Source: Cryobacterium algoricola (GTDB taxonomy: Bacteria > Actinomycetota > Actinomycetes > Actinomycetales > Microbacteriaceae). Taken from it: a DNA stretch of 64,000 nt. The stretch spans positions 202,247 through 266,246 of the forward strand of contig NZ_SOFG01000009.1 in the NCBI RefSeq assembly GCF_004402485.1, in the 5' to 3' direction. A program made the position numbers and the translations under genes. Every line of letters begins with the position of its first letter. The first letter of the stretch is position 1. Below, piece after piece: positions 26,367 through 34,891 of the stretch. The notes under the pieces were generated by a model. It searched no databases. It saw only the letters and a list, made by a program, of their open reading frames with translations, and was not told the origin of the DNA.

Positions 26367-29038
26367 CCCGCCGGCTGTGGCACATCATCACCGGAATCCT
26401 GGTACCGGCGTGGCTTTTCCTCACCCTCGTCGTGGTCATCGTGCATCGGTTCCTTCCGGTCGCACCCTGGCTCATGGTGCACCTGCTGCTCCTCGGCGCG
26501 GTCAGCAGCGCGGTCCTGATCTGGAGCCAGCACTTCGCCGACACCCTCCTCCGACACCCGGCGCCCGGCGGTCGAGTCTCTCTCGGCTGGCGCCTCGCGA
26601 CCCACACCGTGGGAGCCATCCTCGTGATCACCGGCATAATCGGTGGCTGGTGGCTGGTCGTCCTCGTCGGCGGCATCCTCGTCGGCGCGAACGCGCTCGC
26701 CCACGCGACTATCCTCGCCGTGCAGTCCCGCGGCGCGCTACCCTCTCGGTTCGCACCGCTTGTCCGCTACTACGTCGCGGCCGGCGCCGCCCTGGCCATC
26801 GGGGTCACCCTCGGAATCCTGATGGCGCGCATGGACGACTCGGAAGACACGTACGCGCGCCTCTTCATCGCCCACATCGGACTCAACCTGCTCGGCTGGA
26901 TCGGCCTGACCGTGGTCGGGACAGTCGCCCTGCTCTGGCCGACCATCCTGCACGTGCGGGTCACCGACGGCACCCGCGCGGCAGCGCGCTGGACCCTGCC
27001 CCTCTTCCTCGCGGGCCTGACCGTGCTCGGCCTCGGCTGCCTGCTCGGGGAACGCGTCATTGCCGGTCTCGGCATGCTCGGCTATCTCGCCGGGCTGTGC
27101 CTGGTGTTCGCCGACGTCATCCGCCAGGGTCGCTCAGCGCCCGCCGTAACCTTCGCCGGGTGGAGCATCGGCAGCGCCCTGGCCTGGTTCGGCCTCTGCA
27201 CCCTCGGATTCGCCGCCTCCGTCACCGTCGCCCCCACCTGGACCGCCGCTGCCGACGGGCTCGAACAACTCGTTCCGGCCTTCCTGGTCGGCTTCGCCGC
27301 GCAGATTCTACTCGGCGCGCTGACCTATCTACTGCCGGTCGTACTCGGCGGTGGCCAGCGGGTCGTCAAGGCCACGAGCCGCGAACTCGAGCGCGGTGGA
27401 CTCTTCCGCGTCATCGTCGTGAACGGCGGCCTCGCACTGTACCTCCTGCCTGTCCCGAGCCTGGTGAAGGTCGCCCTTTCGCTCCTCGTCGTGGCCGCCT
27501 TGGCGTCCTTCCTGGTGCTGATGACTCGGGCGCTGAAGACCAACCGCGTGGTGCGCAGACCGGCGGATGCCGCCGCCCCGGTTCCCGGCTCCCGTCCCAC
27601 CGTGCCGCCCGCAGCGCAGCCTGCCGTGCCGGCGCCGCGTCCGCGGCGCACCGGCTCCGTCGTCGTCGCGGCCGGTGCCCTTCTGCTCGCTGTGACCGTC
27701 GGCGTTGCGATGGACCCGGCGGCGCTCGGCGTGACCGGGGGCCTCTCTGTCGTTTCGGTCCCCGCGACCGGGCACACCACGACGGTCGATGTGACCATGG
27801 CGGGGATGCGGTTCAGTCCCGACTCCGTCTCGGTGCCCGCCGGAGACACTCTCGTCATCAACCTCACCAATGCCGACGACCGGGTGCATAACCTGGTCCT
27901 CGACACCGGTATCACCTCCGGTTCGGTCAACCCGGGGACGACGACCGTCATTGAGGCAGGCGTCGTCGGCGCAGCGATCGCCGGCTGGTGCTCGATCGCC
28001 GGCCACAAGCAGCTCGGGATGGTCTTCTCCGTCACGGTCGCCGGTGGCGCGGGCGGAACAAGCTCGAGTGGGACAGGCTCGAGCGGGACAGGCATGGGCG
28101 GGATGGACATGGGAACGGGCGCAGATGCCGGTGCGAGTGGTGCGCCGTCCGCCGCAGAGGACGTGGACCTGATGAAGCAACCCGCGGGGGACTTTGCCGC
28201 CCGTGATGCCCGGCTCGCACCGGCATCCGCCGACACCGTGCACAAGCTCACCCTCACCGTTCAGAACGTCGAGACGGAGGTGTCGCCGGGAGTCCGGCAG
28301 ACTCTGTGGACGTACAACGGGACCGCGCCGGGGCCGACCCTGCACGGTCACGTCGGTGATATCTTCGAGATCACTTTCGTTAATGTCGGAACCATCGACC
28401 ATTCGATCGACTTTCATGCCGGCGCCCTCGCCCCCGACAAGCCAATGCGCACGATCATGCCGGGGGAGAGCCTGACCTACCGCTTCACCGCGACCCGGTC
28501 GGGGATCTGGCTCTATCACTGCTCGACGATGCCGATGTCCGCCCATATCGCGAACGGCATGTTCGGGGCGGTGATCATCGATCCGCCTGGGCTCGAGCCC
28601 GTTTCCGCGGAGTACGTTCTGGTCCAGTCCGAGTTCTACCTCGGGCCGGAGGGCGGGGAGGTCGACGCGGCGCGGGTGACGACCCAACTCCCCGACCTGC
28701 TGGCCTTCAACGGGTACGCCAACCAGTATGCGGACCGACCCCTCACCGCGCGCGCGGGGGAGACGGTGCGCATCTGGGTTCTGGACGCCGGACCCAACGT
28801 CGGCAGTTCCTTCCACGTGGTGGGCGGGCAGTTCGACTCAGTTTTCAAGGAGGGTGACTATCTGCTCCGCGACGGCGGCAGCACCGGGACGGGCGGGGCG
28901 CAGGTGCTCGACCTCGCCGCGGCGCAGGGCGGCTTCGTCGAACTCACCTTCCCCGAGGCCGGGCACTACTCGTTCGTCAGTCACGTGATGTCGGACGCGG
29001 AGAAGGGTGCCCGCGGGGTCTTTGCCGTCACGCCGTGA
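26363..29038 (+). CDS. nirK: Membrane-fused copper nitrite reductase (NirK) with extra cupredoxin
   Basis: 891 residues in three parts. Residues 1-400 form a polytopic membrane region similar in style to the preceding gene. Residues about 470-560 form a cupredoxin with H...C-x4-H-x4-M (HNLVLD, WCSIAGHKQLGM). Residues about 625-891 form the two-domain NirK core: HSIDFHAG, then LYHCSTMPMSAH with type 1 copper ligands near 718-731, and a late SHVMSDAEKGA near 872 for type 2 copper. It reduces nitrite to NO outside the membrane. The extra cupredoxin could carry electrons to the type 1 site. All ligands appear intact. Typical NirK is about 350-500 residues. Confidence 0.88.
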   Translation: MTRRLWHIITGILVPAWLFLTLVVVIVHRFLPVAPWLMVHLLLLGAVSSAVLIWSQHFADTLLRHPAPGGRVSLGWRLATHTVGAILVITGIIGGWWLVVLVGGILVGANALAHATILAVQSRGALPSRFAPLVRYYVAAGAALAIGVTLGILMARMDDSEDTYARLFIAHIGLNLLGWIGLTVVGTVALLWPTILHVRVTDGTRAAARWTLPLFLAGLTVLGLGCLLGERVIAGLGMLGYLAGLCLVFADVIRQGRSAPAVTFAGWSIGSALAWFGLCTLGFAASVTVAPTWTAAADGLEQLVPAFLVGFAAQILLGALTYLLPVVLGGGQRVVKATSRELERGGLFRVIVVNGGLALYLLPVPSLVKVALSLLVVAALASFLVLMTRALKTNRVVRRPADAAAPVPGSRPTVPPAAQPAVPAPRPRRTGSVVVAAGALLLAVTVGVAMDPAALGVTGGLSVVSVPATGHTTTVDVTMAGMRFSPDSVSVPAGDTLVINLTNADDRVHNLVLDTGITSGSVNPGTTTVIEAGVVGAAIAGWCSIAGHKQLGMVFSVTVAGGAGGTSSSGTGSSGTGMGGMDMGTGADAGASGAPSAAEDVDLMKQPAGDFAARDARLAPASADTVHKLTLTVQNVETEVSPGVRQTLWTYNGTAPGPTLHGHVGDIFEITFVNVGTIDHSIDFHAGALAPDKPMRTIMPGESLTYRFTATRSGIWLYHCSTMPMSAHIANGMFGAVIIDPPGLEPVSAEYVLVQSEFYLGPEGGEVDAARVTTQLPDLLAFNGYANQYADRPLTARAGETVRIWVLDAGPNVGSSFHVVGGQFDSVFKEGDYLLRDGGSTGTGGAQVLDLAAAQGGFVELTFPEAGHYSFVSHVMSDAEKGARGVFAVTP

Positions 29039-29335
29039 ACCTGATCTGAAAACACCGGGAAGATGCCCCATGCGGCGTGTCGTAGCTCAGCTGTGAATTT
29101 GTTTCGGCGTTGTTTCGCGGCGGTCAGATTCCGCGATATCGCCGTTTGATCAGGAATTTATGTCCCACGGACTTCCGTCCGGCGGCGAGAATCCTAATTA
29201 AAATGAAATTGATAAGGTTTAATGAGTGGTAGTTTTTTCCCACCTCGCGTGACCCATTCGGGGGAGGATCTGCGGCTGCCGTGTTTGCGGGCGCGCCCAA
29301 CGACCTTGAACCAGGCAACAGCGAGAGGGGCCGAC
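29039..29335. promoter_or_regulatory. Upstream region of the NO reductase gene
   Basis: About 300 bases without a gene. An AT-rich island at 29195-29223 stands out in GC-rich surroundings. It contains TTGAT-AAGG-TTTAA (29209-29222), with a perfect left half and a weak right half of an FNR-type box, and the 13-mer AATTAAAATGAAA, which recurs at 54065. The palindrome GCGATATCGC (29133-29142) lies further upstream. The FNR-type regulator at 49159 could act here; this is inference. Confidence 0.4.
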
Positions 29336-31771
29336 ATGGTCCAACTGAAATCCGGGGACGGAAGACTTCGTTCCGAGCTGATGGTATCCAAGGGCTGGTT
29401 GCAGGGCGTCGCCCTCGTGATGATCTTCGGCTTCGCGGTGATGGGATTCCTCGCCGTGATGACCTACACCGATTCGATGCCCCAACCCAAACAGGTCGTG
29501 GACGAACAAGGAGCCGTCGTCTTCACGGGCGACGAGATCACCGCCGGCCAGAAGATCTTCGTCCAGCGCGGCCTGCAGGAATACGGCTCGATCGTCGGTC
29601 ACGGCGGCTACCTTGGACCCGACTACACGGCGGATTACCTCCGGCGGTCCTCGACCTTCGTCCTCGACGCCCTGACGGCCTCCGGCGTGCAGGACCCACA
29701 CGGAGCGCTCGTCACGATGGCGCGGACCAACCGGTACGACCCCGCAACGGGAAACCTCGTCTTCACGGATCTGCAGATCAGTGCCTTCGAGTCCGTCCAA
29801 AAGCACTACGCCGACTTCTTCGGCACGCCGACGACGCAGAACGGGCTGATCCCGCGCGTGATCACCGATCCGGCCGAGATCCACGAACTCACCGCGTTCT
29901 TCGCCTGGACGTCGTGGGGCGCCGCGGCCGAACGGCCGGGGCACAACTACTCGTACACCAACAACTGGCCGGCAGAGAAGCTCGTCGACAACGGGCCAAC
30001 GGCGGACATCATCGTGTGGAGCGGCCTGTCGCTCATTTCCCTCATGGTCGCCCTCGGTGCGTTGTTCGCCCTGTACGGGCGCTGGAGCAAGCGGATGGGC
30101 TGGCAGCACGGAGAAGAGACCCCGCCGCTGTCCTTCCGTCAACCGGGCGAGGTCGCGGTCACCCCCGCCCAGTCTGCGACCGCCTGGTTCTTCTTCGTGG
30201 TCGCGCTGATGTTCCTCGCGCAGGCATTCCTCGGCGCCGCCGTCGAGCACTACCGGGTCGACCTGACGAGTTTCTTCGGGATCGACCTCGCCCAGCTGCT
30301 GCCGATCAACCTCGCCAGGACCTGGCACGTGCAACTCTCCCTGCTCTGGACCGCAGCCTCGTTCCTCGCGGCGGGAATCTTTCTCGCGCCGTATATCTCC
30401 GGGCACGAGCCGAAGCGGCAGCACTGGCTCGCATACATCCTCCTCGGCGCCCTCGCCCTCGTCGTTGCCGGCTCCCTCGCGGGAGAAGCCCTCAGCATCT
30501 TCGGCGTGACCGCGGCCAAGGACTCGCCGTTCTGGGGGATGCAGTGGGAGTACATCGACTTGCCGAAGTTCTGGCAGGGTCTGCTGACCGTCGGGATGTT
30601 CATCTGGATCGCGATCATCTATCGCGGTATCCGGGCCCGGCTGAAGTCTGAACACCGTTTCAACCTGCCGTGGCTGTTCTTCTATTCGGGTCTCTCCATC
30701 CCCGCCTTCTACGCCGTCGGCATGCTCGCGGGCAGCGAAGTGACGCTGAGCGTGGCCGAATTCTGGCGCTTCTGGGTCGTGCACCTCTGGGTGGAGGACT
30801 TCCTCGAGCTGTTCACGACCGTCATGGTCGCCTACATCTTCGTGATGCTCGGCGTCGTGCACCGCCGGATCGCGATGCAGATCATCCTGCTCGACGTGAT
30901 CCTGTATTCCGCGGGCGGAATCCTGGGGACCATGCACCACCTCTACTTCTCGGGAACACCCGTCGAGCACATGGCGCTGGGTGCGTTCTTCTCCGCGCTC
31001 GAGGTGATCCCGCTGACCTTCCTCACGGTCGAGGCGTGGAGCTTCCTGCAACTCGGGGCCCGCCAGCAATCCCGAAGCGCCGCCCCCTTCCCGCATCGCT
31101 GGTCGGTGATGTTCCTCGTGGCCGTGGGCTTCTGGAACTTCCTCGGCGCCGGCGTCTTCGGCTTCCTGATCAACCTGCCGATCGTGTCGTACTACGAGAT
31201 CGGTACGGCCCTCACCGCGAACCATGCCCACGCGTCGATGATGGGTGTGTACGGAATGATGGGCGTCGGATTGTCCCTCTTCGCCCTTCGTTATCTCATC
31301 CCGGCCAACCGCTGGCCGGACCGGCTCGCCAAGATCTCGTTCTGGTCGCTCAACATCGGCCTGGCCTGGATGACCTTCGCAACGCTCCTGCCGCTCGGCG
31401 TGCTGCAGTTGTGGCACTCCGTCAGCGATGGCTACTTCGAGGCCCGCAGCATGAACTTCATCACCGGAACCGGAAACACGGTCTTGGAATGGCTGCGGAT
31501 GCCCGGCGACCTTGTCTTCATCTTCGGCGGAGTCGTGCCCTTCGTCTGGATCGCCTGGCTGGGTGTGCGGTATCGCATCAAGGGAACCACCCAGGACGTC
31601 CCGATGGAGGCCCTGTTCGTCGAGGCGCAGCACGTGGAGGCCGGGAGCGCCGCAGGGTCCGTATTCGGTTCCGAGGCCGACGGCGCCCTGCCGGAGTCAC
31701 GCTACGGCGCGGGCTACCGCAGCCGGGCGACGGGGCCGGACGGTGAGAACCGGCCGGACGGCGGCGCGTGA
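29336..31771 (+). CDS. norZ: Quinol-dependent nitric oxide reductase (qNor)
   Basis: 811 residues, the usual size for single-subunit quinol-oxidising NO reductase, which makes N2O from NO in the membrane. An N-terminal periplasmic-type extension (GQKIFVQRGLQEYGSIVGHG) lacks a haem c CxxCH site, as in qNor. The catalytic core has about 13 membrane segments with WRFWVVHLWVEDFLELF, HHLYFSGTP and NHAHASMMGVYGMMG, carrying haem and iron ligands and the NOR-specific glutamates. ATG at 29336 follows GAGAGGGG. Its stop overlaps the next start (TGATG), opening a four-gene operon. Confidence 0.95.
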   Translation: MVQLKSGDGRLRSELMVSKGWLQGVALVMIFGFAVMGFLAVMTYTDSMPQPKQVVDEQGAVVFTGDEITAGQKIFVQRGLQEYGSIVGHGGYLGPDYTADYLRRSSTFVLDALTASGVQDPHGALVTMARTNRYDPATGNLVFTDLQISAFESVQKHYADFFGTPTTQNGLIPRVITDPAEIHELTAFFAWTSWGAAAERPGHNYSYTNNWPAEKLVDNGPTADIIVWSGLSLISLMVALGALFALYGRWSKRMGWQHGEETPPLSFRQPGEVAVTPAQSATAWFFFVVALMFLAQAFLGAAVEHYRVDLTSFFGIDLAQLLPINLARTWHVQLSLLWTAASFLAAGIFLAPYISGHEPKRQHWLAYILLGALALVVAGSLAGEALSIFGVTAAKDSPFWGMQWEYIDLPKFWQGLLTVGMFIWIAIIYRGIRARLKSEHRFNLPWLFFYSGLSIPAFYAVGMLAGSEVTLSVAEFWRFWVVHLWVEDFLELFTTVMVAYIFVMLGVVHRRIAMQIILLDVILYSAGGILGTMHHLYFSGTPVEHMALGAFFSALEVIPLTFLTVEAWSFLQLGARQQSRSAAPFPHRWSVMFLVAVGFWNFLGAGVFGFLINLPIVSYYEIGTALTANHAHASMMGVYGMMGVGLSLFALRYLIPANRWPDRLAKISFWSLNIGLAWMTFATLLPLGVLQLWHSVSDGYFEARSMNFITGTGNTVLEWLRMPGDLVFIFGGVVPFVWIAWLGVRYRIKGTTQDVPMEALFVEAQHVEAGSAAGSVFGSEADGALPESRYGAGYRSRATGPDGENRPDGGA

Positions 31772-32430
31772 TGGAGCCGGTCAGTCTCGACGTCTGGTTC
31801 GCGCTCGCCTACGGCGGTTTCCTGCTTCTTGTGGCGCATGTCCTGGACGTGCTCGCTCGGCGCACGGCCGCGGCGACGACGAGCGCGCGATCGGGGGGCT
31901 TCGAGTACCACGAGGGACACGACGCGTGGACCTGCTCCGAGGACCAGTGGCTCTGGCCGATTTCCTTCGACCCCGAGAACAGGGTGACCCGGTACCGGGC
32001 GTCGCCGACGGTCTGCAATCCGTGCCCGGTCAAGGACAACTGCACTCCGTCCCACGCCGGCCGGGAGGTCGTGCGGAACATCGATTCCTGGCCAAGCTCC
32101 GAGGCAGAACGATTCCACCGGGGGATCGCTTGTGCGGTCGTGGTCCTCGGAGTCGTCTGGCCCATCGCCGTCATGTTCCAGGGTCGCACCGGCCTCGAGC
32201 TGGCGATCCTGGGTGTATCGTCCGCCATTATCGCCGCGGGGAGCTGGCCTCTCTGGTCGCACCTCCGAAGGGCTCCCGCACGTTTCCCCGATCACCTCAC
32301 CGCCCTCGGCCTCGAGGACAACGAGGACCAGCGGGCCGCCATCTCGGCGAGCGAGCTCGCCAGGCGGAGCGGCTACGGCAGCATCCGCAAGACCGGACCG
32401 CGTGCGGTCCCCGGAAAGGACGCCCGATGA
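31771..32430 (+). CDS. Membrane protein with transposase-like Cys ribbon
   Basis: 219 residues. One membrane segment at 8-28 and two at about 117-137 and 143-162 bracket a 75-residue soluble segment. That segment has C55, C82, C85 and C91 in TCSEDQW and VCNPCPVKDNCTPSHAGREV. The pattern closely resembles the zinc ribbon of IS1182-type transposases (C-x2-CP...C-T-x-S-x-x-GR), yet no DDE core is present. It is coupled to qNor (TGATG) and overlaps the SPFH gene by 4 bp. It may bind metal or sense NO; the function is unknown. Confidence 0.6.
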   Translation: MEPVSLDVWFALAYGGFLLLVAHVLDVLARRTAAATTSARSGGFEYHEGHDAWTCSEDQWLWPISFDPENRVTRYRASPTVCNPCPVKDNCTPSHAGREVVRNIDSWPSSEAERFHRGIACAVVVLGVVWPIAVMFQGRTGLELAILGVSSAIIAAGSWPLWSHLRRAPARFPDHLTALGLEDNEDQRAAISASELARRSGYGSIRKTGPRAVPGKDAR

Positions 32431-33263
32431 CGGGAATTCTCGTGACGATCGGGGTCGTCTTTCTCCTTGTGGCGGTCTGGCTGATCGTCGCGTTCACGGT
32501 CCTGCATGAGTACGAACGAGGCGTCGCCTTCCGGTTCGGCCGTCTGCGGCCGCTCCGGGAACCGGGCGTGCAGATGATTTTTCCGGGCCTCGACAAGATG
32601 GTGAGGGTCGATCTGCGTATCGTCACGCTCACGATTCCGCCACAGGACGTCATTACCAAGGACAACGTGCCCGCCAGGGTCAATGCGGTCGTGCTCTTCC
32701 AGGTCACCGACCCGGTCCGATCCGTGATGGCGGTCGAGAATCACGCCCTCGCGACCTCGCAGATGGCGCAGACGACCCTGCGCTCGGTCGTCGGCCGCGC
32801 CGACCTCGACACCCTTCTCGCGCACCGCGCCGACCTCAACGAGGATCTCGCCAGGAGTATCAACGCCCAGACTGAACCCTGGGGAGTCCAGGTCAAGGTC
32901 GTCGAGATCAAGGACGTCGAGATCCCCCAGGCGATGCAGCGCGCCATGGCCCGCGAGGCGGAGGCCGAGCGGGACAGGAGGGCGAAGATCATCAACGCCC
33001 ACGGCGAACTGCAGGCTTCAGAAGAGTTGGGCCAGGCCGCGGAGATCCTCAGCCGCAATCCGGCCTCACTCCAACTGCGCTACCTGCAGACCCTGCTCGA
33101 GCTCGGTGCGGACCACAACTCGACCGTGGTGTTCCCGCTCCCGATGGACATCATCGGCCCGTTCCTGAAAAAAGTGCCGCAGTGGCTCGACCCAACCGAG
33201 TCCGGCCGTCCAAGCCAGGCTCACGGAGACGAACAGAAGACGGATGTGACAGACCATGGCTGA
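32427..33263 (+). CDS. SPFH-domain (stomatin-like) membrane protein
   Basis: 278 residues. One N-terminal membrane segment is followed by the SPFH/Band 7 domain: EYERGVAFRFGRLRPLREPG, IPPQDVITKDNVPARVNAVV and AQTTLRSVVGRADLDTLL. A C-terminal helix with AMAREAEAERDRRAKIINAHG and the end segment ASEELGQAAEILSRNPASLQ complete the stomatin-like pattern. Such proteins scaffold membrane complexes. It is translationally coupled on both sides in the NO reductase operon, so it may organise that enzyme; this is inference. Confidence 0.85.
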   Translation: MTGILVTIGVVFLLVAVWLIVAFTVLHEYERGVAFRFGRLRPLREPGVQMIFPGLDKMVRVDLRIVTLTIPPQDVITKDNVPARVNAVVLFQVTDPVRSVMAVENHALATSQMAQTTLRSVVGRADLDTLLAHRADLNEDLARSINAQTEPWGVQVKVVEIKDVEIPQAMQRAMAREAEAERDRRAKIINAHGELQASEELGQAAEILSRNPASLQLRYLQTLLELGADHNSTVVFPLPMDIIGPFLKKVPQWLDPTESGRPSQAHGDEQKTDVTDHG

Positions 33264-33546
33264 GACAACACCGCACACGGAGCAAGGCACGCGCCTGCCG
33301 AAGGTCGGCTCGGCGCAAGACAAGGGCGTCAGCATCCGCCTGATGCTGATCGGGGTGCTCGTCGGGCTGTTCGGTCCCATCGGCGGCTTCCTCGCGGGCA
33401 CGATCGTTAGCGCCGACCACACCGTCGCCGGCCTCGAACCGCTGTTCGTCTGGCTCTTCGTCGGCATGCTCGTCGGAGGGGCCGGCGTCGCGGTCGGCAT
33501 CATCGGTGCCCTGCGCTGGGTCCGCGGCAACCACCACCTCGAATAG
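33256..33546 (+). CDS. Small two-segment membrane protein
   Basis: 96 residues with a soluble 25-residue start and two membrane helices at about 29-50 and 62-86. The GxxxG-rich helices (GVLVGLFGPIGGFLAG, GMLVGGAGVAVGIIG) suggest packing against partners. It overlaps the SPFH gene by 8 bp and is the last gene of the NO reductase operon. No family is recognised; an accessory subunit is possible. Confidence 0.65.
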   Translation: MAETTPHTEQGTRLPKVGSAQDKGVSIRLMLIGVLVGLFGPIGGFLAGTIVSADHTVAGLEPLFVWLFVGMLVGGAGVAVGIIGALRWVRGNHHLE

Positions 33547-33609
33547 CGTCCCGAACCAATTTGACGGCGTTCGTGCCATTCGGATCACCACCCGCCCAGG
33601 TGCTGAAAC

Positions 33610-33657
33610 CCCAAGAGTCCGTCGAATGGGTTACCCAAGAGTCCGTCGAATGGGTTA
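33610..33657. repeat. Perfect 24-bp tandem repeat, two copies
   Basis: Two identical 24-base units (33610-33633 and 33634-33657) start with CCCAAGAGT and end with TGGGTTA. Read on the minus strand, AACCCA and TGGGTT arms make a small hairpin in each unit. They lie where the NO reductase operon and the radical SAM gene converge, and the second unit contains the radical SAM stop codon. They may help termination or be a recent slippage duplication. Confidence 0.75.
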
Positions 33658-34818
33658 GGGGACCGGGACGGGGGTGACAGGCTGGTATGCGCAGCTCGGA
33701 TCCTCGGCGAGAGGATCGCCGGTGACCGCGTACGCGTGCGAACGGGAGCCACCGCAGACCGTGCGGAACTCGCAGGCGCCGCATCGACCGCCGAAGGAAT
33801 CCGGGGTGCGCAACTCCTGGAGTAGCCGCGCCTCCCGGTAGATCTTGGGGAACGACTGCTCACGCACCGAACCGACGGACACGGGCAGGAACCCGCTCGG
33901 GTAGACCGCGCCGACGTGGTCGACGAAGGCGAAGCCGCGGCCGGAGTTGACATCGATCGGGGCGCGCGGCGCGCGGCGCCTGGGCTCGTCCCCGGTCAGC
34001 AGTTCCGCGGTGTCGCGCCGCAACCGGGCACGCAGCGGGCCGACGGGGAACGCCGCATCGAGATCGGCGATACCGGCGCGCTGCATCGCGATCCGGCGGT
34101 AGTGCGGCGCCTCCGTGGTCTTGATCGCGACGAGTTCGGAGACATCGTGCAGCCAGTGCAGCACTTCCTCGGCGTCGGCGGCGGTCAGCGCGTTGAGAAG
34201 CTTGCCGCGCCCGGTCGGGACGAGGAAGAACACGCTCCAGAGCGTCGTGCCGAGATCGAGGACCGTCTTCAGGATCGCAGGGAGCTCGTGCACGGTGTCG
34301 CGGGTCACGGTCGTGTTGATCTGCAGGCGGTAGCCGACGTCGCGCACCATCCGTGCGGCGACCATCGTGTCGTCGAAGACCCCGTTGACACCGCGGAAGG
34401 CATCGTGGGTCGCGGCGGATGCCCCGTCAAGGGAGAGCGACACTGCCTTCGCTCCGGCGTCGTGCAACTCGACGAGAACTTCCCGGGTGAGGCGTGGGGT
34501 TACGGAGGGCGAGAGGGCCATGCTGAGGCCGATGCTCGTGCCATGGGCCACGAGTTCGGGGAGGTCGGGGCGTTCGAAGGGGTCGCCGCCGGTGAGGACG
34601 ACGAGCGGGCGCGGCGTGCCGAACGACGCGAGATCGTCCAGGAGCTTTTTGCCCTGGTCGGTCGACAGCTCGAAGGGATTGCGGGTGCGAATTGCGTCCG
34701 CACGGCAATGCGTGCAGACGAGCTGGCAGGCCCGCGTCACCTCCCAGATCACGATGAAGGGACGCTCGCCGGCATCGTGGTGCAGGTGCCGAACGGCGCG
34801 CGTTGCGGTGTCAGTCAT
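33655..34818 (-). CDS. Radical SAM/SPASM protein (TIGR04053-like)
   Basis: 387 residues. The radical SAM cluster motif is CQLVCTHCRA (C-x3-C-x2-C), followed by LTGGDPFERPDLPEL and SLSLDGASAATHDAFRGV. The C-terminal SPASM-type Cys cluster is FGGRCGACEFRTVCGGSR, with a final C in DPSCAYQP. This resembles TIGR04053, which is related to haem-modifying enzymes such as AhbD and NirJ. ATG at 34818 has AGGA upstream. It is divergent from the first Cys-motif regulator. A role in haem maturation for denitrification is plausible, not shown. Confidence 0.8.
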   Translation of the reverse strand: MTDTATRAVRHLHHDAGERPFIVIWEVTRACQLVCTHCRADAIRTRNPFELSTDQGKKLLDDLASFGTPRPLVVLTGGDPFERPDLPELVAHGTSIGLSMALSPSVTPRLTREVLVELHDAGAKAVSLSLDGASAATHDAFRGVNGVFDDTMVAARMVRDVGYRLQINTTVTRDTVHELPAILKTVLDLGTTLWSVFFLVPTGRGKLLNALTAADAEEVLHWLHDVSELVAIKTTEAPHYRRIAMQRAGIADLDAAFPVGPLRARLRRDTAELLTGDEPRRRAPRAPIDVNSGRGFAFVDHVGAVYPSGFLPVSVGSVREQSFPKIYREARLLQELRTPDSFGGRCGACEFRTVCGGSRSHAYAVTGDPLAEDPSCAYQPVTPVPVP

Positions 34819-34858
34819 GAAATCCTGGTCCGGTCCCGCTCTAATGCGCACCTCAGTT

Positions 34859-34884
34859 GTTTTTACCACACTTATAGTGAAAAC
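34859..34884. promoter_or_regulatory. Divergent promoter with imperfect palindrome
   Basis: Between the radical SAM and regulator genes. The arms GTTTT (34859) and AAAAC (34880-34884), with inner CAC and GTG, form an imperfect palindrome. A TATAGT -10 box (34873-34878) lies 13 bases before the GTG start at 34892, giving a very short or absent leader. A self-binding site for the regulator is likely but unproven. Confidence 0.45.
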
Positions 34885-34891
34885 TAGGGGT

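Noticed and set aside
26230..27891. 553-codon plus-strand frame overlapping the nirK fusion
   Set aside because: Arginine- and proline-rich out-of-frame translation of the real gene; no membrane or domain pattern.
29219..31633. 804-codon open frame on the minus strand
   Set aside because: Runs antisense to the clear qNor gene; composition is a charged mirror of GC-rich codons and no domain is visible.
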